Positions 47,639-59,482 of a stretch of DNA of 64,000 nucleotides are shown one piece after another (position 1 is the stretch's first letter; each line of letters opens with the position of its first letter). Under the pieces are notes generated by a model that was given only the letters and a program-made list of their open reading frames with translations, was not told the DNA's origin and searched no databases. The translations under genes and the position numbers were made by a program. Source of the DNA: Annulohypoxylon bovei var. microspora (Eukaryota > Ascomycota > Sordariomycetes > Xylariales > Hypoxylaceae); contig MU405295.1 in NCBI GenBank assembly GCA_022836615.1, positions 1 through 64,000 on the forward strand. Direction: 5' to 3'.

Positions 47639-48273
47639 TCATCCCATTCTCTGCTTCCTTCTTACCCATACCTCCTGGTCGTCTCCTTTCTCGCTACTTA
47701 CTCCGGCCTGTGTGCTAGGGCCGGGACGTAATTGAACTTCCCATATACCTAACTTATAGTTGGCACGGTCTGCTCTCCCGGAGAACAGATCAAACGACCA
47801 GCCGTGCTTCGGGCAGGTGATTCCTGCACTTAATGCGATGCCGAAGTCCTCAATATCAAATGGGATACCTTCGGAGAGCGGATATGACGAATGTGGACAT
47901 CGCTACTCTCGCATTAGTCATCACATATCTATAAGAACCTTCATATGTTGAGTGTATGCTTGTTATTATAACTCACATTATTAATGGCATGAATCTTGCC
48001 TTTATACTTGAACACAAGTACTTGATCTCTCAGTCCTTCCTCGACATGGAATATCGCATCACCTTCGATTTGGTATGCCTGAGAACTATCTGTAGCGGGA
48101 ACATGGAATACCTTGCATCCGAGAGCTGAATCCTGTCCGGCACAAGAACGCTGTTCAGATAGACTAGCGCTGCCAGAGTTGAGTATATCAGGGAATGACG
48201 AGACTAGTCCAACACAAAACCACGCATCACCTTTACGGGACGGGGCTGAAAACACTGAAAACAGGGAAGCCAT
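47639..48273 (-). CDS. Rieske [2Fe-2S] domain protein
   Basis: Two exons, 48273-47977 and 47902-47639, give 186 residues. The intron (74 nt) has a GTGAGT donor and a TAG acceptor with a TGACTAAT branch region, and both exons end on whole codons. The protein is one Rieske domain from about residue 16 (DAWFCVGLVSS). The cluster ligands are Cys101 and His103 (CPH) and Cys129 and His132 (CPKH), separated by 25 residues. GWSFDLFSGRAD follows. No membrane segment or second oxygenase domain is visible, so it may be an electron carrier or a component of a larger system; the partner is unknown. Spacing between the two ligand pairs is longer than the classical 15-17. The first ATG of the frame was used. 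Confidence 0.85.
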
Positions 48274-49880
48274 GCTGTGGTGTCTCCGACATCTCTACGA
48301 TAATGACAAGCTGAACAAGATATAGTCTAATTGGAGTGCTTGGGTCGGAATAGTTGTAAGTTGAGAAAATTTTATGATGGAAAGCGATAACGGGACCTCT
48401 TTAGATTAATAAGCATTTGTCTAAAGCCTACCAACTTCTAAGTTATACCCCAACTAGAACCTATTTCGACTCTTAAGATATCTTGAAGTTTTCATGACTT
48501 TCAACTCATCGATATCGACAGTCACTTCTAAAACTTCGAAACAACATCATTAGTATTTATCAATACCCAACTACATTAAAATCGATCTCTGAAACTAAGG
48601 GTCTTGTGGACCTGATTTATGGGTTTGTCCGCTTCCCCTCTTGCATCGGGCTTTATATGATGTGTTCAGGTACAAGTCTGCGAGTGTAAGTAATACATTT
48701 TGTCCCTCGTGTTCGAAGACAATGCGGATCTCGGTGATGATGCCCCATCATCTGAGCAATGGGATGGATTCCATCAAACTTTGAGACCTTCGGTAGACCG
48801 CCGAGGATCCCTAATCTAGGAACGTGGACAGCAGCTGGCCAACTAAAGGAAATTTTCAAGATCCCTACACACCTTGGGCTACTTCTAGTTTAGGTGTGGT
48901 GGGGTTGATGAAGACCGGGTTACCCCATCCAAACAGATTGATAGGCTAAAGATCCTAGCCGACCCTACTTATCGGGCCATGTACCTGGCCTACACCGCGA
49001 AGGCCGTTAGGTACTTGGGCGTAATCGATTGTCGCTGTTGCAACGGCACGGGCCACAATCAACAAGTTTGCACTTTTTGTACTTGCATGGATCTCTGCCA
49101 ACTCACCATCGCATCTGTACTTGTACATCTTGCATATTGCGATAGGATTGAGCTTTATGAACTTCTTATTTAAGTCGCACGATCCGAATCAATTGGAACT
49201 AAGGATAATAGTATATGGGATAGAATAGTACAGTATCATTCAAGATCATTTGACAAATTGAAATTTTCCAAGGTTTTAAGCACAGTTATGATTTGACACC
49301 AGACTATGAAAAACCCCTGTCAATTCCAACCACCTCTTTTCAACTTTCCCATTTTGCGCAGAGAGGGAGGCAAGCATCACCACCAGCCCCGCGTCATTTC
49401 TGGCAGTCACCTTCTCGTACTTAGGGAGGTTGGGAAGTTGTAACCCACCAGTAAAGAAGATGTGTTAATGCATTTTGCATTTGCATTAAGGAAACAAGCT
49501 AGAAATCTTCTTCCCGATTTCTAACTTTCCACTTTCCACTCCTTTTCCCATCTTCTTTACTCTTATCATTTTCCGTACCTTGTATTTTCTTCTACGGAAA
49601 GGCGGTTTTTGTACCACCGTCAGTTATTAACCCTCACAGCAACATTTTTCAAGCTTGGTGGAACTAATTAAATCCAAGTTATCTGGGAATGTAAGTCTTA
49701 GATTTCTTGAGTTTCTTGACGAAGACACATTCCTCTGTTTGCGATTTATACTAATTGAGTTTAAGTTGTTGGAGGAGGTAAAGAGGTCACCAAATCATAG
49801 GCCTCGGTGAGCAAGAGCTTGTCTCAGTCGCATTCCAATATCCACGAGTCAAGTCCACCTTTGGACGAAACTTAGACAAG
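48274..49880. other. Intergenic with a possible frameshifted small gene and a long 5' leader
   Basis: A 1.6-kb region between the divergent Rieske and cell-surface genes. It contains the doubtful coding segments at 48759-49173. The last 500 bp are pyrimidine-rich (TTCTTCC, CTTTCCACTTTCC), common in fungal promoters and leaders. A GTAAGT at about 49690 might start an intron in the leader of the cell-surface gene. Confidence 0.4.
48759..49173 (+). pseudogene. Possible small gene with a one-base frameshift
   Basis: Two open segments in adjacent frames abut: 48759-48893 (ATG start, contains FGRPPRIPNLGTWTAAGQL) and 48889-49173 (contains DRLKILADPTYRAMYLAYTA, then CRCCNGTGHNQQVCTFC). The second has the spacing CxxCxGxG of a DnaJ-type zinc-finger repeat, once. 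The amino-acid make-up looks more coding-like than that of neighbouring frames. Either the gene is broken near 48889, or it contains a very small intron that I cannot place, or it is chance. The family is not recognised. Confidence 0.3.
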
Positions 49881-51120
49881 ATGCGATCCAACCGAAGCCA
49901 AAATTTACTTCTCCCCTTACTATTCACCCTCGTCACCGCTCACCCCTATCCTCACGATGACCTGAAAGATGCCGGTTTCGGATACCTTATGAACCGTGGG
50001 TGTGCATCGTACTGTGGTTCTGATAATCAGTACTGCTGCTCCGATGGCGAGTCGTGCACTACATCAGCCGGTATAGCAAGTTGCGCCGCGTACGACTACT
50101 ACACCACTACCTGGACTGAGACGAAAACATACACCAGTACTTTCAGTTCTGCCCTAGGTGCTTCGACCGCCGCAGCTGGAGGAGTGGCCTGCGTGCCGCC
50201 AGAAGGATCCGGTCAAATCGCCTGTGGTGCTATCTGCTGTGCGACCTGGCAATACTGCGCTCACGACGGACAATGTCTACCAAACGCGGGCGCTAGTTCT
50301 TACACCCAATGGACCACCGTCGGTGTCATCACAACTCAATACTCTGCTCCCTACAGAGTCACGAGCGGCAGCACCATCATACAAACTTCAGAACCTACTA
50401 CTACCGGTACTGCAGCCAGTGAAACCGAGTCATCCACCAGCACTGCCACCCCTGCTCCGGTTGCATCTACCAGTGGCTCTTTGAGCGGAGGCGCAATCGC
50501 CGGTATCGTCGTTGGCACAATTGCAGGTGTGATCCTACTACTATTGCTATGCTTCTGCTGCATCGTTAGGGGTCTATGGGATGTGTTTGCGGCTGCGCTC
50601 GGGTTTGGCGGCAAGAAGAGAAGAAAGGAGGAAGTCGAAATCATCGAAGAACGATATTCTAGGCACGGAAGCAGACGTGGCAGCACGTACGGCGCGGGCG
50701 GAGCCGCAGCAGCACGACCGGTACACCGAACGTGGTTCGGAGGCGGTGGGGGCCGACCCACCTCAGCCGCCGGCCGAAAAGAGAAGACTTCGGGAAGCGG
50801 CGCAGGTTGGATGGCCGCCGGCCTAGGCGCAGCAGCCCTTCTTCTGGGCTTGAAGAAGGATGATAGACGTCGGGCTAGTAGCTCAAAGCCGCCTCGTGGC
50901 AGCGACTGGAGTAGTTCGTACTACACTGACTCCTATACTGCAGACAGCCCTAGTGAGTTTATCCCCAAAAGATAAACTCCAAAAGGGTTTTTACTGACCA
51001 TTTATTTCTACAGGTAGCCTAAGTTCGGACCGAAGAACGCGAGATACGCGGCGATCGAGGAATTCGAGAGCGACAAGAACATCGAGACCCTCGAGAGCTT
51101 CGCGGTCGAGACGTAGCTAG
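49881..51120 (+). CDS. Cys-rich single-pass membrane protein of the cell surface
   Basis: Exons 49881-50952 and 51014-51120 give 392 residues. The 61-nt intron has a GTGAGT donor, a CTGAC branch site and a CAG acceptor. Reading through the donor would add only FIPKR and a stop, whereas splicing gives a Ser/Arg-rich tail (SDRRTRDTRRSRNSRATR and onwards). Layout: signal peptide 1-20 (LLLPLLFTLVTA); two Cys clusters (41-68 with CCSDGESC, and 104-132 with CGAICCATWQYC); a Ser/Thr-rich stretch to about 200, probably glycosylated; a transmembrane helix at about 204-229; then a basic, Gly/Ser-rich cytoplasmic tail. This layout resembles fungal wall-stress sensors or cell-wall proteins, but the Cys pattern is not that of a WSC domain. 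Function is inferred only from layout. Confidence 0.8.
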
Positions 51121-52385
51121 AAGCACGAAGCTCCACCGCGCCCGCGCCCTCCTGTAATTTACGAGTCTCTTCGATCCTAGATTGAGTTTATACTTCCTTT
51201 TCGTCGCGAGATCGGTTTTTTTCTTATATTCGGACACCCCGGCATACATACCATACCATACATACCACACCACCAATACCTTCGGCACGAAAACGGCGTT
51301 TCGGAATGCGATTTTTTTTCTTCTCTTTATCCTTTTCTTTACTTAGACTTAATTCTTTCGCGAAGATGTGCAACGACACCCGACAGAAGACGAAATGAAA
51401 AACTTTGAACACATTTCATACGAACGAATAATAGTATGGAAGACGAAATACGAATGGCGGCTTGAGACGAGCCTCCGAAATGATGCATGTACATATGAGA
51501 AGATAATGACGAGGCGGAGATGTGGACTAGGACGAAGTGAGTGAGGTCGGTATGATTCCCAAAGGCCAGGATCGAAGCGCCTGGCAAGGCAATGGAAGGA
51601 AGTGAAGTGAAGTGGGCGCGTAGATAGTTACGAATGGACATTCAGTGCCTCGTGGGGTTTCCCCGTCGCAAGCTGAGATCGGACGAGTCTTATGATTGCC
51701 AACAAATGATTGTGAATTTGATGGTTTGTTGATATTCAGAGTGAATAAACGATGATATTGTATAGCTTTCTACCATTAAACCCACGATCATGGCCATCGT
51801 AACGATATTTATCATTCATGTCCTTGAAATATGCTTTGCCTTTGCAAGCCCACCTCCTATATCGAAAATTGAGAGCGCCGTATGTGGTACCGGTCCCGAG
51901 TAAGCGTATATACCTACTTGATGTCCAACTAAGATATCGGACTTCTAGTAGTCCGTATGTAAGAAGGATAGACTGTACATGAGATGCCCAGAAATCGACG
52001 ATGAATAACAGAGCTAATAGGGGGTTGAGTTGCCAGGAGGGGGCTAGATGTGTAGTTAGTGACTCCCAAAATGTCGAATTAGAAAAATCCACATACTCCC
52101 AAGGCCTCTCATAGATCATAGACAAGCTGTACCGACCATTTCGAGGCAAATCCCATGGGGTATTCGATAACCACCTACCGTAAAAAGACACCAGTTCCTA
52201 AAGGGTATCATACAACCCCACAAGCTCACAATTCAGACGAGGACGATATCAAAAAAGGATTTGTTCAGTATTCTTAGTATTCGGTTCCGTTTTTCGTAGC
52301 TATCTTGCTACGTGATGCGCATGAACCCCTGCGACTCCGTATTGAGACCCAGAAAGCAAAGAAACCATTGTGTGTCCACCCCCGT
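51121..52385. other. Intergenic between the surface protein and RPL9 (convergent)
   Basis: The 3' flanks of two convergent genes. The one open frame of note, 51736-52191 on the minus strand, is listed separately as doubtful. Confidence 0.4.
51736..52191 (-). CDS. Doubtful open frame, 151 residues
   Basis: ATG-initiated, rich in aromatic residues (Trp, Tyr, Phe), with one hydrophobic stretch (LLALLFIVDFWA). No family is recognised, and it lies where 3' untranslated sequence is expected. It could be a lineage-specific small gene or chance. Confidence 0.2.
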   Translation of the reverse strand: MSFYGRWLSNTPWDLPRNGRYSLSMIYERPWEYVDFSNSTFWESLTTHLAPSWQLNPLLALLFIVDFWASHVQSILLTYGLLEVRYLSWTSSRYIRLLGTGTTYGALNFRYRRWACKGKAYFKDMNDKYRYDGHDRGFNGRKLYNIIVYSL

Positions 52386-53360
52386 TTAAGCATCGTCCAC
52401 GATGTTGCCCTTCTCGGAAACGTACATGCCGTCCAAGAACTAAGAAAATTTATTAGCATATAAAACGTAATAAGGGAGTAGGTAGGTAGGTATTGGTCGA
52501 GGCACACCTTTCGGATATCCTTGTTTCGGACTCGGCAGATCTGTTGGATGTCGGCGGCACTTTGGGAGACGTCCTCGAGGGAGTTGCCTAGGAGGAGGAG
52601 CTCATCCTTCTGGGCTGTGGAGACCTGGACATCGACACCGTTCTGCATGACAACTCTTCGGACGAGCTTCTCTCCGATGAAGTTTCTGTTGTGTACTGAT
52701 TAGTTATCCCTTCCACCTATAATTCATTGGAAGAAAAGTCCATGTATCCATGAATAGTTCTTCCCAGAATACTCGGGCGCAAAACATACCGGATCTCGAC
52801 CTCGTAATTGCCAGTCTCTCCGTTCTTCTCGATGTTGACATTGATGGGGAAATGGGCGTATACGTAGCGCATCTTGTACTTGAATCCCTTGGTGACGCCG
52901 ACGACCAGGTTGTTGATTAGGGTTCGGACCGTTCGGAGGGTGGCAACATCCTTTCGCGATCCGTGGTGAATCTCAATGCCAATAACATTCTTCTTCGGTC
53001 GCGAAAAGTTGACGGCGATGTGGCTCAGATCCTTGGAAAGCTTGCCTGTTTTCTCCATTAGATTCCTTTGCGCCTTTGAATTAAGAGTTGGCCATCGTTG
53101 GTAATAGGGAATATCGTACCTCGGGGGCCCTCGACGGTGACGTTGCGGGACTTGATGTGGACCTTGACTATTCGTGGACTATATGTCAGTATTTGTTCGA
53201 TGTCATTGTAAAATTTGATGTCCTCTCCAGCCAGATCCAAACATCCAGACATCTAGAATATCCAGATGAAGCGCCTCTAACATGAATAAATCGTAAATCG
53301 GTTCGAAAACGTACCTCCCTCAGGAATCTCCAAGGTCTCGAGACTGTGAATGTATCGCAT
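52386..53360 (-). CDS. RPL9: 60S ribosomal protein L9 (uL6)
   Basis: Five exons: 53360-53315, 53167-53120, 53045-52790, 52685-52508 and 52439-52386, giving 193 residues, the usual length. Each join keeps the family sequence: IPEGVKVHIKSRNVTVEGPR, then GKLSKDLSHIAVNFSRPKK, VEIRNFIGEKLVRR, and RNKDIRKFLDGMYVSEKG. Introns have GT-AG ends, and CTAAT-like branch sites. L9 belongs to the large subunit near the sarcin-ricin loop and the P stalk base. Intron-rich 5' parts are usual for fungal ribosomal protein genes. A CAG/GTACGT donor at about 53530 and acceptors just before the ATG suggest a further intron in the 5' leader (inference). It shares a 576-bp promoter region with VPS26. Confidence 0.95.
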
Positions 53361-53936
53361 CTTGACTGTTCAGGTGAGGGTATCGCGGGGGAGAAATGGA
53401 CCTGGAAAAAAGGTTGAAGATGTGAGTAAGTTGTAAAAGTCTGAACGCCAGCAGATGCAAAATTAAGGGAACAAATAAGAGTACAACTGAATAATTGAGA
53501 GTTGCACTAAGCGCGGAAGTTTTCACGTACCTGAAAGATGATGCTGTCTTGAACGAGGAAAAAAAGTCACCAGTGCCAAATCAATTGAGGAAATTCGTTG
53601 TGGCCGGTCGCTAAGCTAAAATTGGGGTAAAACTACGGAATTTTGGTACCTGTGTACCTAGAGGTTTATTCAATTAGGGCTTTCGGGGTTTAGGTAGTGG
53701 GGCAACATTTCATGTGGCTTCTGTGGCTAGGCTACTGTGGCGCAGATCAAGGCTGAAGCTTAAGCCACACGAGACCCAACCTAGACCCAACTAAATGCAA
53801 TGGACCCGTAATTGAATGTGGGGCTTACAAGGCAGGAGGATAACGGGCTGGTAACTCGTGAAGCCTTCAACAACGAGTGACATAACAGCGATTTCAACAA
53901 CCAATTCGTTCCTCCTTGACTCGATAATCGCCCAAG
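53361..53936. promoter_or_regulatory. Divergent promoter region of RPL9 and VPS26
   Basis: A 576-bp region between the two start codons. It holds the probable RPL9 leader intron and no open frame of value. No specific factor site is claimed. Confidence 0.5.
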
Positions 53937-55111
53937 ATGTCGTACTTTTTCGCTACCCCGGTGGACATCGATATTGTCCTCGAAGACAGCGATGAGCGCC
54001 AAGTGGTCGATATAAGAGAAAAGCAGCGTCGCGAGAAGGCGCCGCTGTATATGGACGGCGAGTCTGTTAAGGGGCAAGTTACGGTGCGCCCGAAGGACGG
54101 GAAGCGCTTAGAGCATACGGGAATCAAGGTCCAGTTCATCGGCACGATAGGTTCGTCATTCCCTTCAGTATACGACCTCATTTTACCATATTATATCATA
54201 TTATATATACTAGAAGTCTATATCGATACACGAGACTCTAGTACAACGAGCTGACGCAGCCCCCCTTAGAAATGTTCTTCGACCGCGGCAACCACTACGA
54301 ATTCCTATCCCTAAACCAAGAGCTCGCGGCGCCGGGCGAGCTGCAGCATCCGCAGACCTTCGACTTCAACTTCAAGAACGTCGAGAAGCAGTACGAGTCG
54401 TACAACGGCATCAACGTGAAGCTGCGGTACTTCGTGCGCGTCACCGTCGCCCGCCGCATGGCCGACGTCATCCGCGAGAAGGACCTCTGGGTCTACTCCT
54501 ACCGCATCCCCCCCGAGATGAACTCCTCCATCAAGATGGACGTCGGCATCGAGGACTGCCTCCACATCGAGTTCGAGTACAGCAAGAGCAAGTACCACCT
54601 CAAGGACGTCATCGTCGGCCGCATCTACTTCCTCCTCGTCCGTCTCAAGATCAAGCACATGGAGCTCAGCATTATCCGGAGGGAGACTACCGGCGCCGCT
54701 CCGAACCAGTATAACGAGAGCGAGACCCTTGTGCGCTTCGAGGTTAGTTTTGTATTCTTGGTCATAGATCATATCCACTCTTATCACGTTGGAAACCCAT
54801 TACAGTTGGTGCAGTTAGCTAATTTACTACATTAGATAATGGACGGCTCCCCTTCCCGAGGCGAGACGATCCCCATCCGCCTCTTCCTCGGGGGCTTCGA
54901 CCTGACTCCCACGTTCCGTGACGTGAACAAGAAATTCTCAACGCGGTACTACCTGAGTCTGGTCCTGATAGACGAAGACGCTCGACGATACTTCAAGCAA
55001 TCCGAGATCATCCTATATCGGCAGGCCCCGGACGCCGCCGCGAACGGAGAACCGCAAGGGGTAGTATCAGTCCCCGAATCTACGCGCCCGCCTCTACCGA
55101 TGCAAGCATGA
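53937..55111 (+). CDS. VPS26: Retromer subunit VPS26
   Basis: Exons 53937-54150, 54270-54742 and 54836-55111 give 320 residues, the normal fungal length. Joins restore VQFIGTIEMFFDRGNHYEFL and LVRFEIMDGSPSRGETIPIR. VPS26 has two arrestin-like beta-sandwich halves. With VPS35 and VPS29 it forms the cargo-selective retromer that returns receptors such as Vps10 from endosomes to the Golgi. The family signature YESYNGINVKLRYFVRVT, the linker region, and the C-terminal FLGGFDLTPTFRDVNKKFS with RYYLSLVLIDE are all present. First donor is GTTCGT (non-consensus third base), the second GTTAGT. The gene converges with NUP160, 344 bp between stop codons. Confidence 0.95.
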
Positions 55112-55455
55112 GATAGGCGAAGAGGATTGGGGAGGGTTTAAAGATAGGATTCCGTTTTTGTTCTACTACAATGTGTCGACCAAGTTCCCTGTACATTCTT
55201 ATTCACCCAAGGTCGAGCATTGACGGCACGGCGTTTAAGGTCTTTGATTAGCATGTGATCAAGTCAGAAAGAGCCAAGGCGTTACTCGTGAGGGTTGTAA
55301 TTTAGTCAAAAATAAATCCCGTTGCAATTCGCATTTTTTTTTCCCTACCACGCAGGCCTGAGGTCTATCTTACAGCTCAGGAGGTATCATCCAGTAAAAC
55401 AAGCCATGTTGTACATTTGCGATCGTTCCCCATTAATAATCGCCCCATCCTAACA
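55112..55455. other. Short convergent intergenic region
   Basis: The 3' flanks of VPS26 and NUP160. There is an A-rich AAAAATAAATCCC near 55306 and a T run near 55336, possibly part of 3' end signals. No gene. Confidence 0.4.
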
Positions 55456-58400
55456 TCATAGGATCTCCATCTCGTCGTCCGCCGCGAACCCAAATTGGTC
55501 GTTGTGGATCGCCGCAATGCGGTCAAGTTCGTCCTGGTACTCCTTTCGTATATCTGCCAGAGTCACCACCTTGCGCTTTGAGATATCCTGTGCGCCGGAT
55601 TTCATTGGGCGTGGTTGACCTTCAATCGTAATCCATGCCTGCTTCGGGTCCACACAACTCAAGACATTGATAAGCATCAAATATTGCCTCGTCACAGCCG
55701 TGTCCAGAATATCATCCCCTGTCACCTGGTCACCTTCTCCGAGCTGCCTAAGTTTCTGAATGCGATCAAGTAAAATCGAGGCAGCGCCACGATAATCGTT
55801 CCGCTTGATACGCCAAGCATAGAGGATCTGGTGATAAGGGACACCCGTAATGACGTCCACTGTGTCTTTACAATGCTGCGCAAGAATGTCGTCGACGGCA
55901 CCTTGTAGGCCGGGGAAGGTTAGGTTGACTAATTCGGAATTGTGGAGGTTATCGCACATCCTCTGAATAAGCGCTCGCAGGCATGAGTGCTGCAGAGCGT
56001 GGTCCTTCATCGCCACGACGGTCGAATGCGCCGTCTCAAATTGCGAGGTAGCCAGCGCGCTGCTGAAGAGGCGGCACTGGATTTCTGTTCGGACCTTATC
56101 CGCATCCTCGGCTTTGTTGTTGACGAATTGAAGTGCGAGGCGGGCGAAGTCGATCACAGAGGAGTACGCCTTCTGCTGTTCAAAGAGGGCGACTATGTGC
56201 GCGTAGTAACGTGGTAACCCAGCAAAAAGCAGGTTCCACTCTGTCTCGTCAAGGAGACCACTACTATGTTTTTCAGGGTTCGACTCTGATACACCTAAAT
56301 CAACTATTAGCTAGTCTCCATTAGTTCCATCCTTCAGTCACTTACTCATTCCATATGCTGCCTTCTTAAAATAGCTGGCGGCAGTCGTATAATCTTTAAG
56401 AGCAAGGTGTACGCGTCCCTGAACATAAGTTGAGAATGGGTCGTTTTCGCAGAAGGGAGACAACTCAATGGCGAGATCTGCTCTATCCCTAACGAGCAGA
56501 CCGCATTGGATGAATTGAGGTTGTAACTCCACATTACTACCAGGCGCACAAAGATCGGCAACGATGTTCGTAATCCACGAAGGCATTGCGCCTGTGTGGA
56601 TTGAGCCAAGTCCGGGTAATTCAAGGAGATGTCCTACATTGCCCTCAAGAGCGGTAAGAACTCTGTGTTCCTCGACCTGTCGCTTCGAGGCCACGGGGGA
56701 GCCTCCAGACACGGGGTTTGGCTTGTCTGCCTTGGGCAGTGGTGTTGTGATCTGAGTATTGGCAAGCCATCGCAGGAGCTCGAGTCTCCTAAGTACTATA
56801 AGCAAGTTGCGATATATAACGCCTACCTCGACGACATTATGAAGAGCATCGTCCGGGCTATCGAATTCGAATTCCATATGGACGAGGAGAATTATCTGAC
56901 TGAAACAGACATTCCACTGTAGCTCTGCCAAATCCTGAACCGATCTAACCACGATTTTGCGCCCGAACTCCGTAAGGGGAAGCTCGGTTGGATGTTGAGG
57001 CTCCCAGGTCTCGTTTAACGTCGCAAGCACCCGGTCGTATAGACGTGTTGTTACTAAGTTGAAGTTCTGGCCGAGAGTATCAGTCACTTGGGCGGCATCC
57101 TCGTCAGATATTTGTCGCCAGAATCCCGCCTTGTCCGAGACGAACTGGAGTCGTTCCTGGTCTGACTTGGACGACTCTTCAAACATCTCTGGGCGGAGGA
57201 CGGAATGGCAAATCTGTAGCATGCTGTCCGAAAACCCCTCGATTAAATTGATTCCAGAGGTGACGAGAGCTGGAATCTCGTTTGATGTTTCAAATGTCGT
57301 GTTCGGATTATGACAGATCTGTTCCAACTCGCAGCATTCTCTGATTGCGGAAATGCTGTCGGCGCATACAACCCACGGCATTCCTGATTCCGATTCGTAT
57401 GATAACGCCAGCGCCTCGCCGCGTGGTTTATCAAGCTCTAGTAAAATTCGGTAAAACTTTCGCCATTGCATCTCACTTGAGTTTCGAAATTGCTCATGAT
57501 CCATATCGCCTGATGATGTCTTGTTCAATGAAGAAGTCGAAGCAATGGCGGAACAAATCGATTCAGCGAGGCCCTGGCTATTGCGAGATGAGGGCCGGCC
57601 CTGTCTTCCAATCGCTCCTTCGTAAGCGCCCAGTGCAGCCTCCACGGTCGCTCTGGGAAACCTTCCCGGGAAGAAAATAAGCTGAAGCCATTTTTCTGTG
57701 GGGTCTGTAGGGTCGGATGGGCCAGATACTTGTGCGGTTGGTATGGCCGTGTCGGAAAATACAGATCGCCAACTGCTCTCCCAGGCACGGGGAAGTTGTT
57801 CTAGTAGGAATGTCAACTCCTGAACTCGATATGCCATGTTGTTCTTCCATAAAAGCCACATTCTGAACCCATCGGTTGCGGATCGCTGTGCCACGCTAAA
57901 ATCGGCGAGAGTCCAAACATCTGATCCGAGTGGAGGAATGGGTATGAAGTGATTGATGGGGAAGAGGTCATCCGCCTGGACGGTGCTGCCGTCATCAGAT
58001 TCTAGCATCCAAAATTTGAATTCTCCGGGACCGACTGGCGAATAAGTCACACATAATCTCCTTCCTTCGGTGTCGCCTACAATGCGGATCAGGTTCGTCT
58101 GCGTTGCATCCAGCTGCCACTTTCCCGTCTCTTGTGGATCTCTCGCGGCGTTGTTTAGTAAGTCCATAGCCTCTAAAATGCTACCACTATTAAGATTCCA
58201 GATTCGTAGACGATGATCGAGGCAGACGGTGAAAAGGAACGAGGCGTTGTTTAGTCCTAGGTTCGTATGGACTGCAGCTGCGGCAGCCTTGATGTCTAAA
58301 TCTCCTCGACCACCTAGTAGACTTCGGAACCAGCCTTTCGCATTATAAAAAGTTTCCTTCCACGGCATTTGGGAGGCTAAAGTGTCTAATGTTAGACTTA

Positions 58401-59057
58401 ACAGCATGACGAACAACAGAGGCAGAACATACCAGTATGTGATGTATTCTTATCAAAACGGATATGACCGCCATCAGAGAGGGTTGCGACCAGCTGATTG
58501 CAATTCACCGCGACAAGCCTATACGGATGCTTGAAACCAGTTCGGAAGGCATTAGGCTGGAAGATCTTGCAAGAATCTCCAAGTCCCGATTCGGCAAAGG
58601 AACGTTTGCGAAAAGAGTCTGGTCTTAGGAAGATATTGTATAATTGGTTGGCAGTATCAAGGATGAAGATACTAAGCGCATCATGGTCGGGTGGGTCGCA
58701 AAAGGCAACGCAGGTAGGTATGATGGGTTGTTGGAAGTGGAAGTTCAGGACGAGATTTGCGTCGGATGCTTTCTTGGGCTTGCAGATGTCGACAGTTCGT
58801 ATACTCAGTATGGTATCATCTTCGAGAATTCGCCAAAGGAAACCTTTAGGAAAGTTATGGTGTTTTCGGTAGTATATGGCAGATGTGGTTGCTCGAGCAG
58901 CACCGTTCTTAGCAGCCCCCTTGGCTGATTTGTTAGGCCTTCGCGAGCTTCGTGTTTGGGAACTCGTAGTGGGAAGCTCGATGTCAACAATGTACGAACT
59001 CGAAGATGGCTCCAAGTTAAGGCGTGTCTCCTTGTACAAATACGACGTAGTAGCCAT
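55456..59057 (-). CDS. NUP160: Nucleoporin Nup120/Nup160 of the Y-shaped nuclear pore complex
   Basis: Exons 59057-58433, 58376-56346 and 56294-55456 give 1164 residues. The start is the first ATG (MATTSYLYKETRLNLEP); an upstream TTG in frame was rejected. Introns are 56 and 51 nt. The second acceptor choice at 58377 (TTTAG) rather than the earlier ATTAG is set by distance from the CTAAC branch site. The N-terminal half carries the beta-propeller features of the family (FLFTVCLDHRLRIWNLNSG, about 240-260). The rest is helical, ending with an acidic tail (FAADDEMEIL). In the family this protein is a short arm of the Nup84/Nup107 scaffold, which builds the pore and takes part in mRNA export. 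It shares a 425-bp promoter region with RAD51. Confidence 0.88.
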
Positions 59058-59482
59058 ATTGAACGCGACACCCTTGAGGATGAACAATCGATGTCGCTAA
59101 GAAGGTTGCTTGTGGAGGAGCGCGCAATGGGAAGGAATTCAAAGCTCGAAAAACAACAGCCAATAATTGAGAACCTTAGAAGTGTAAGTAACATGGGTAA
59201 ATCCATGATGGTCTTAGCTGATCTTATCGATAAGTTTTCATTCGTGACTGCCCCCTGCAGGTTCATTGTTTGGCAGCTGCGTGCAGTTGTAGTCGGTTCC
59301 CAAATCCAGTTAAATTGATAAATTGCTCACGTGCTTCCGCGATTTAGAATTGTTTCCCTTGTCACACTCCGCGTCGACGCGTTCCTAAAGTCTTAAGCTT
59401 GGCCTACACAACCTTTTTTCTCTTGTCATCGCTCAAGAAATCTGTACACTAGGACAAGATTAGATCCCGGTAGTTTGCAGAC
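59058..59482. promoter_or_regulatory. Divergent promoter region of NUP160 and RAD51
   Basis: A 425-bp region between the start codons. It contains ACGCGT at 59377-59382 within GCGTCGACGCGTT, about 100 bp before the RAD51 start, and a pyrimidine-rich stretch (TTTTTTCTCTTGTC) next to the start. Confidence 0.55.
59377..59382. promoter_or_regulatory. MluI cell-cycle box (ACGCGT) upstream of RAD51
   Basis: ACGCGT is the binding site of the G1/S factor MBF in yeasts, and RAD51 is controlled through such boxes in budding yeast. Here the site overlaps the palindrome GCGTCGACGC. One match of six bases can be chance, but the place and gene fit. Confidence 0.4.
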
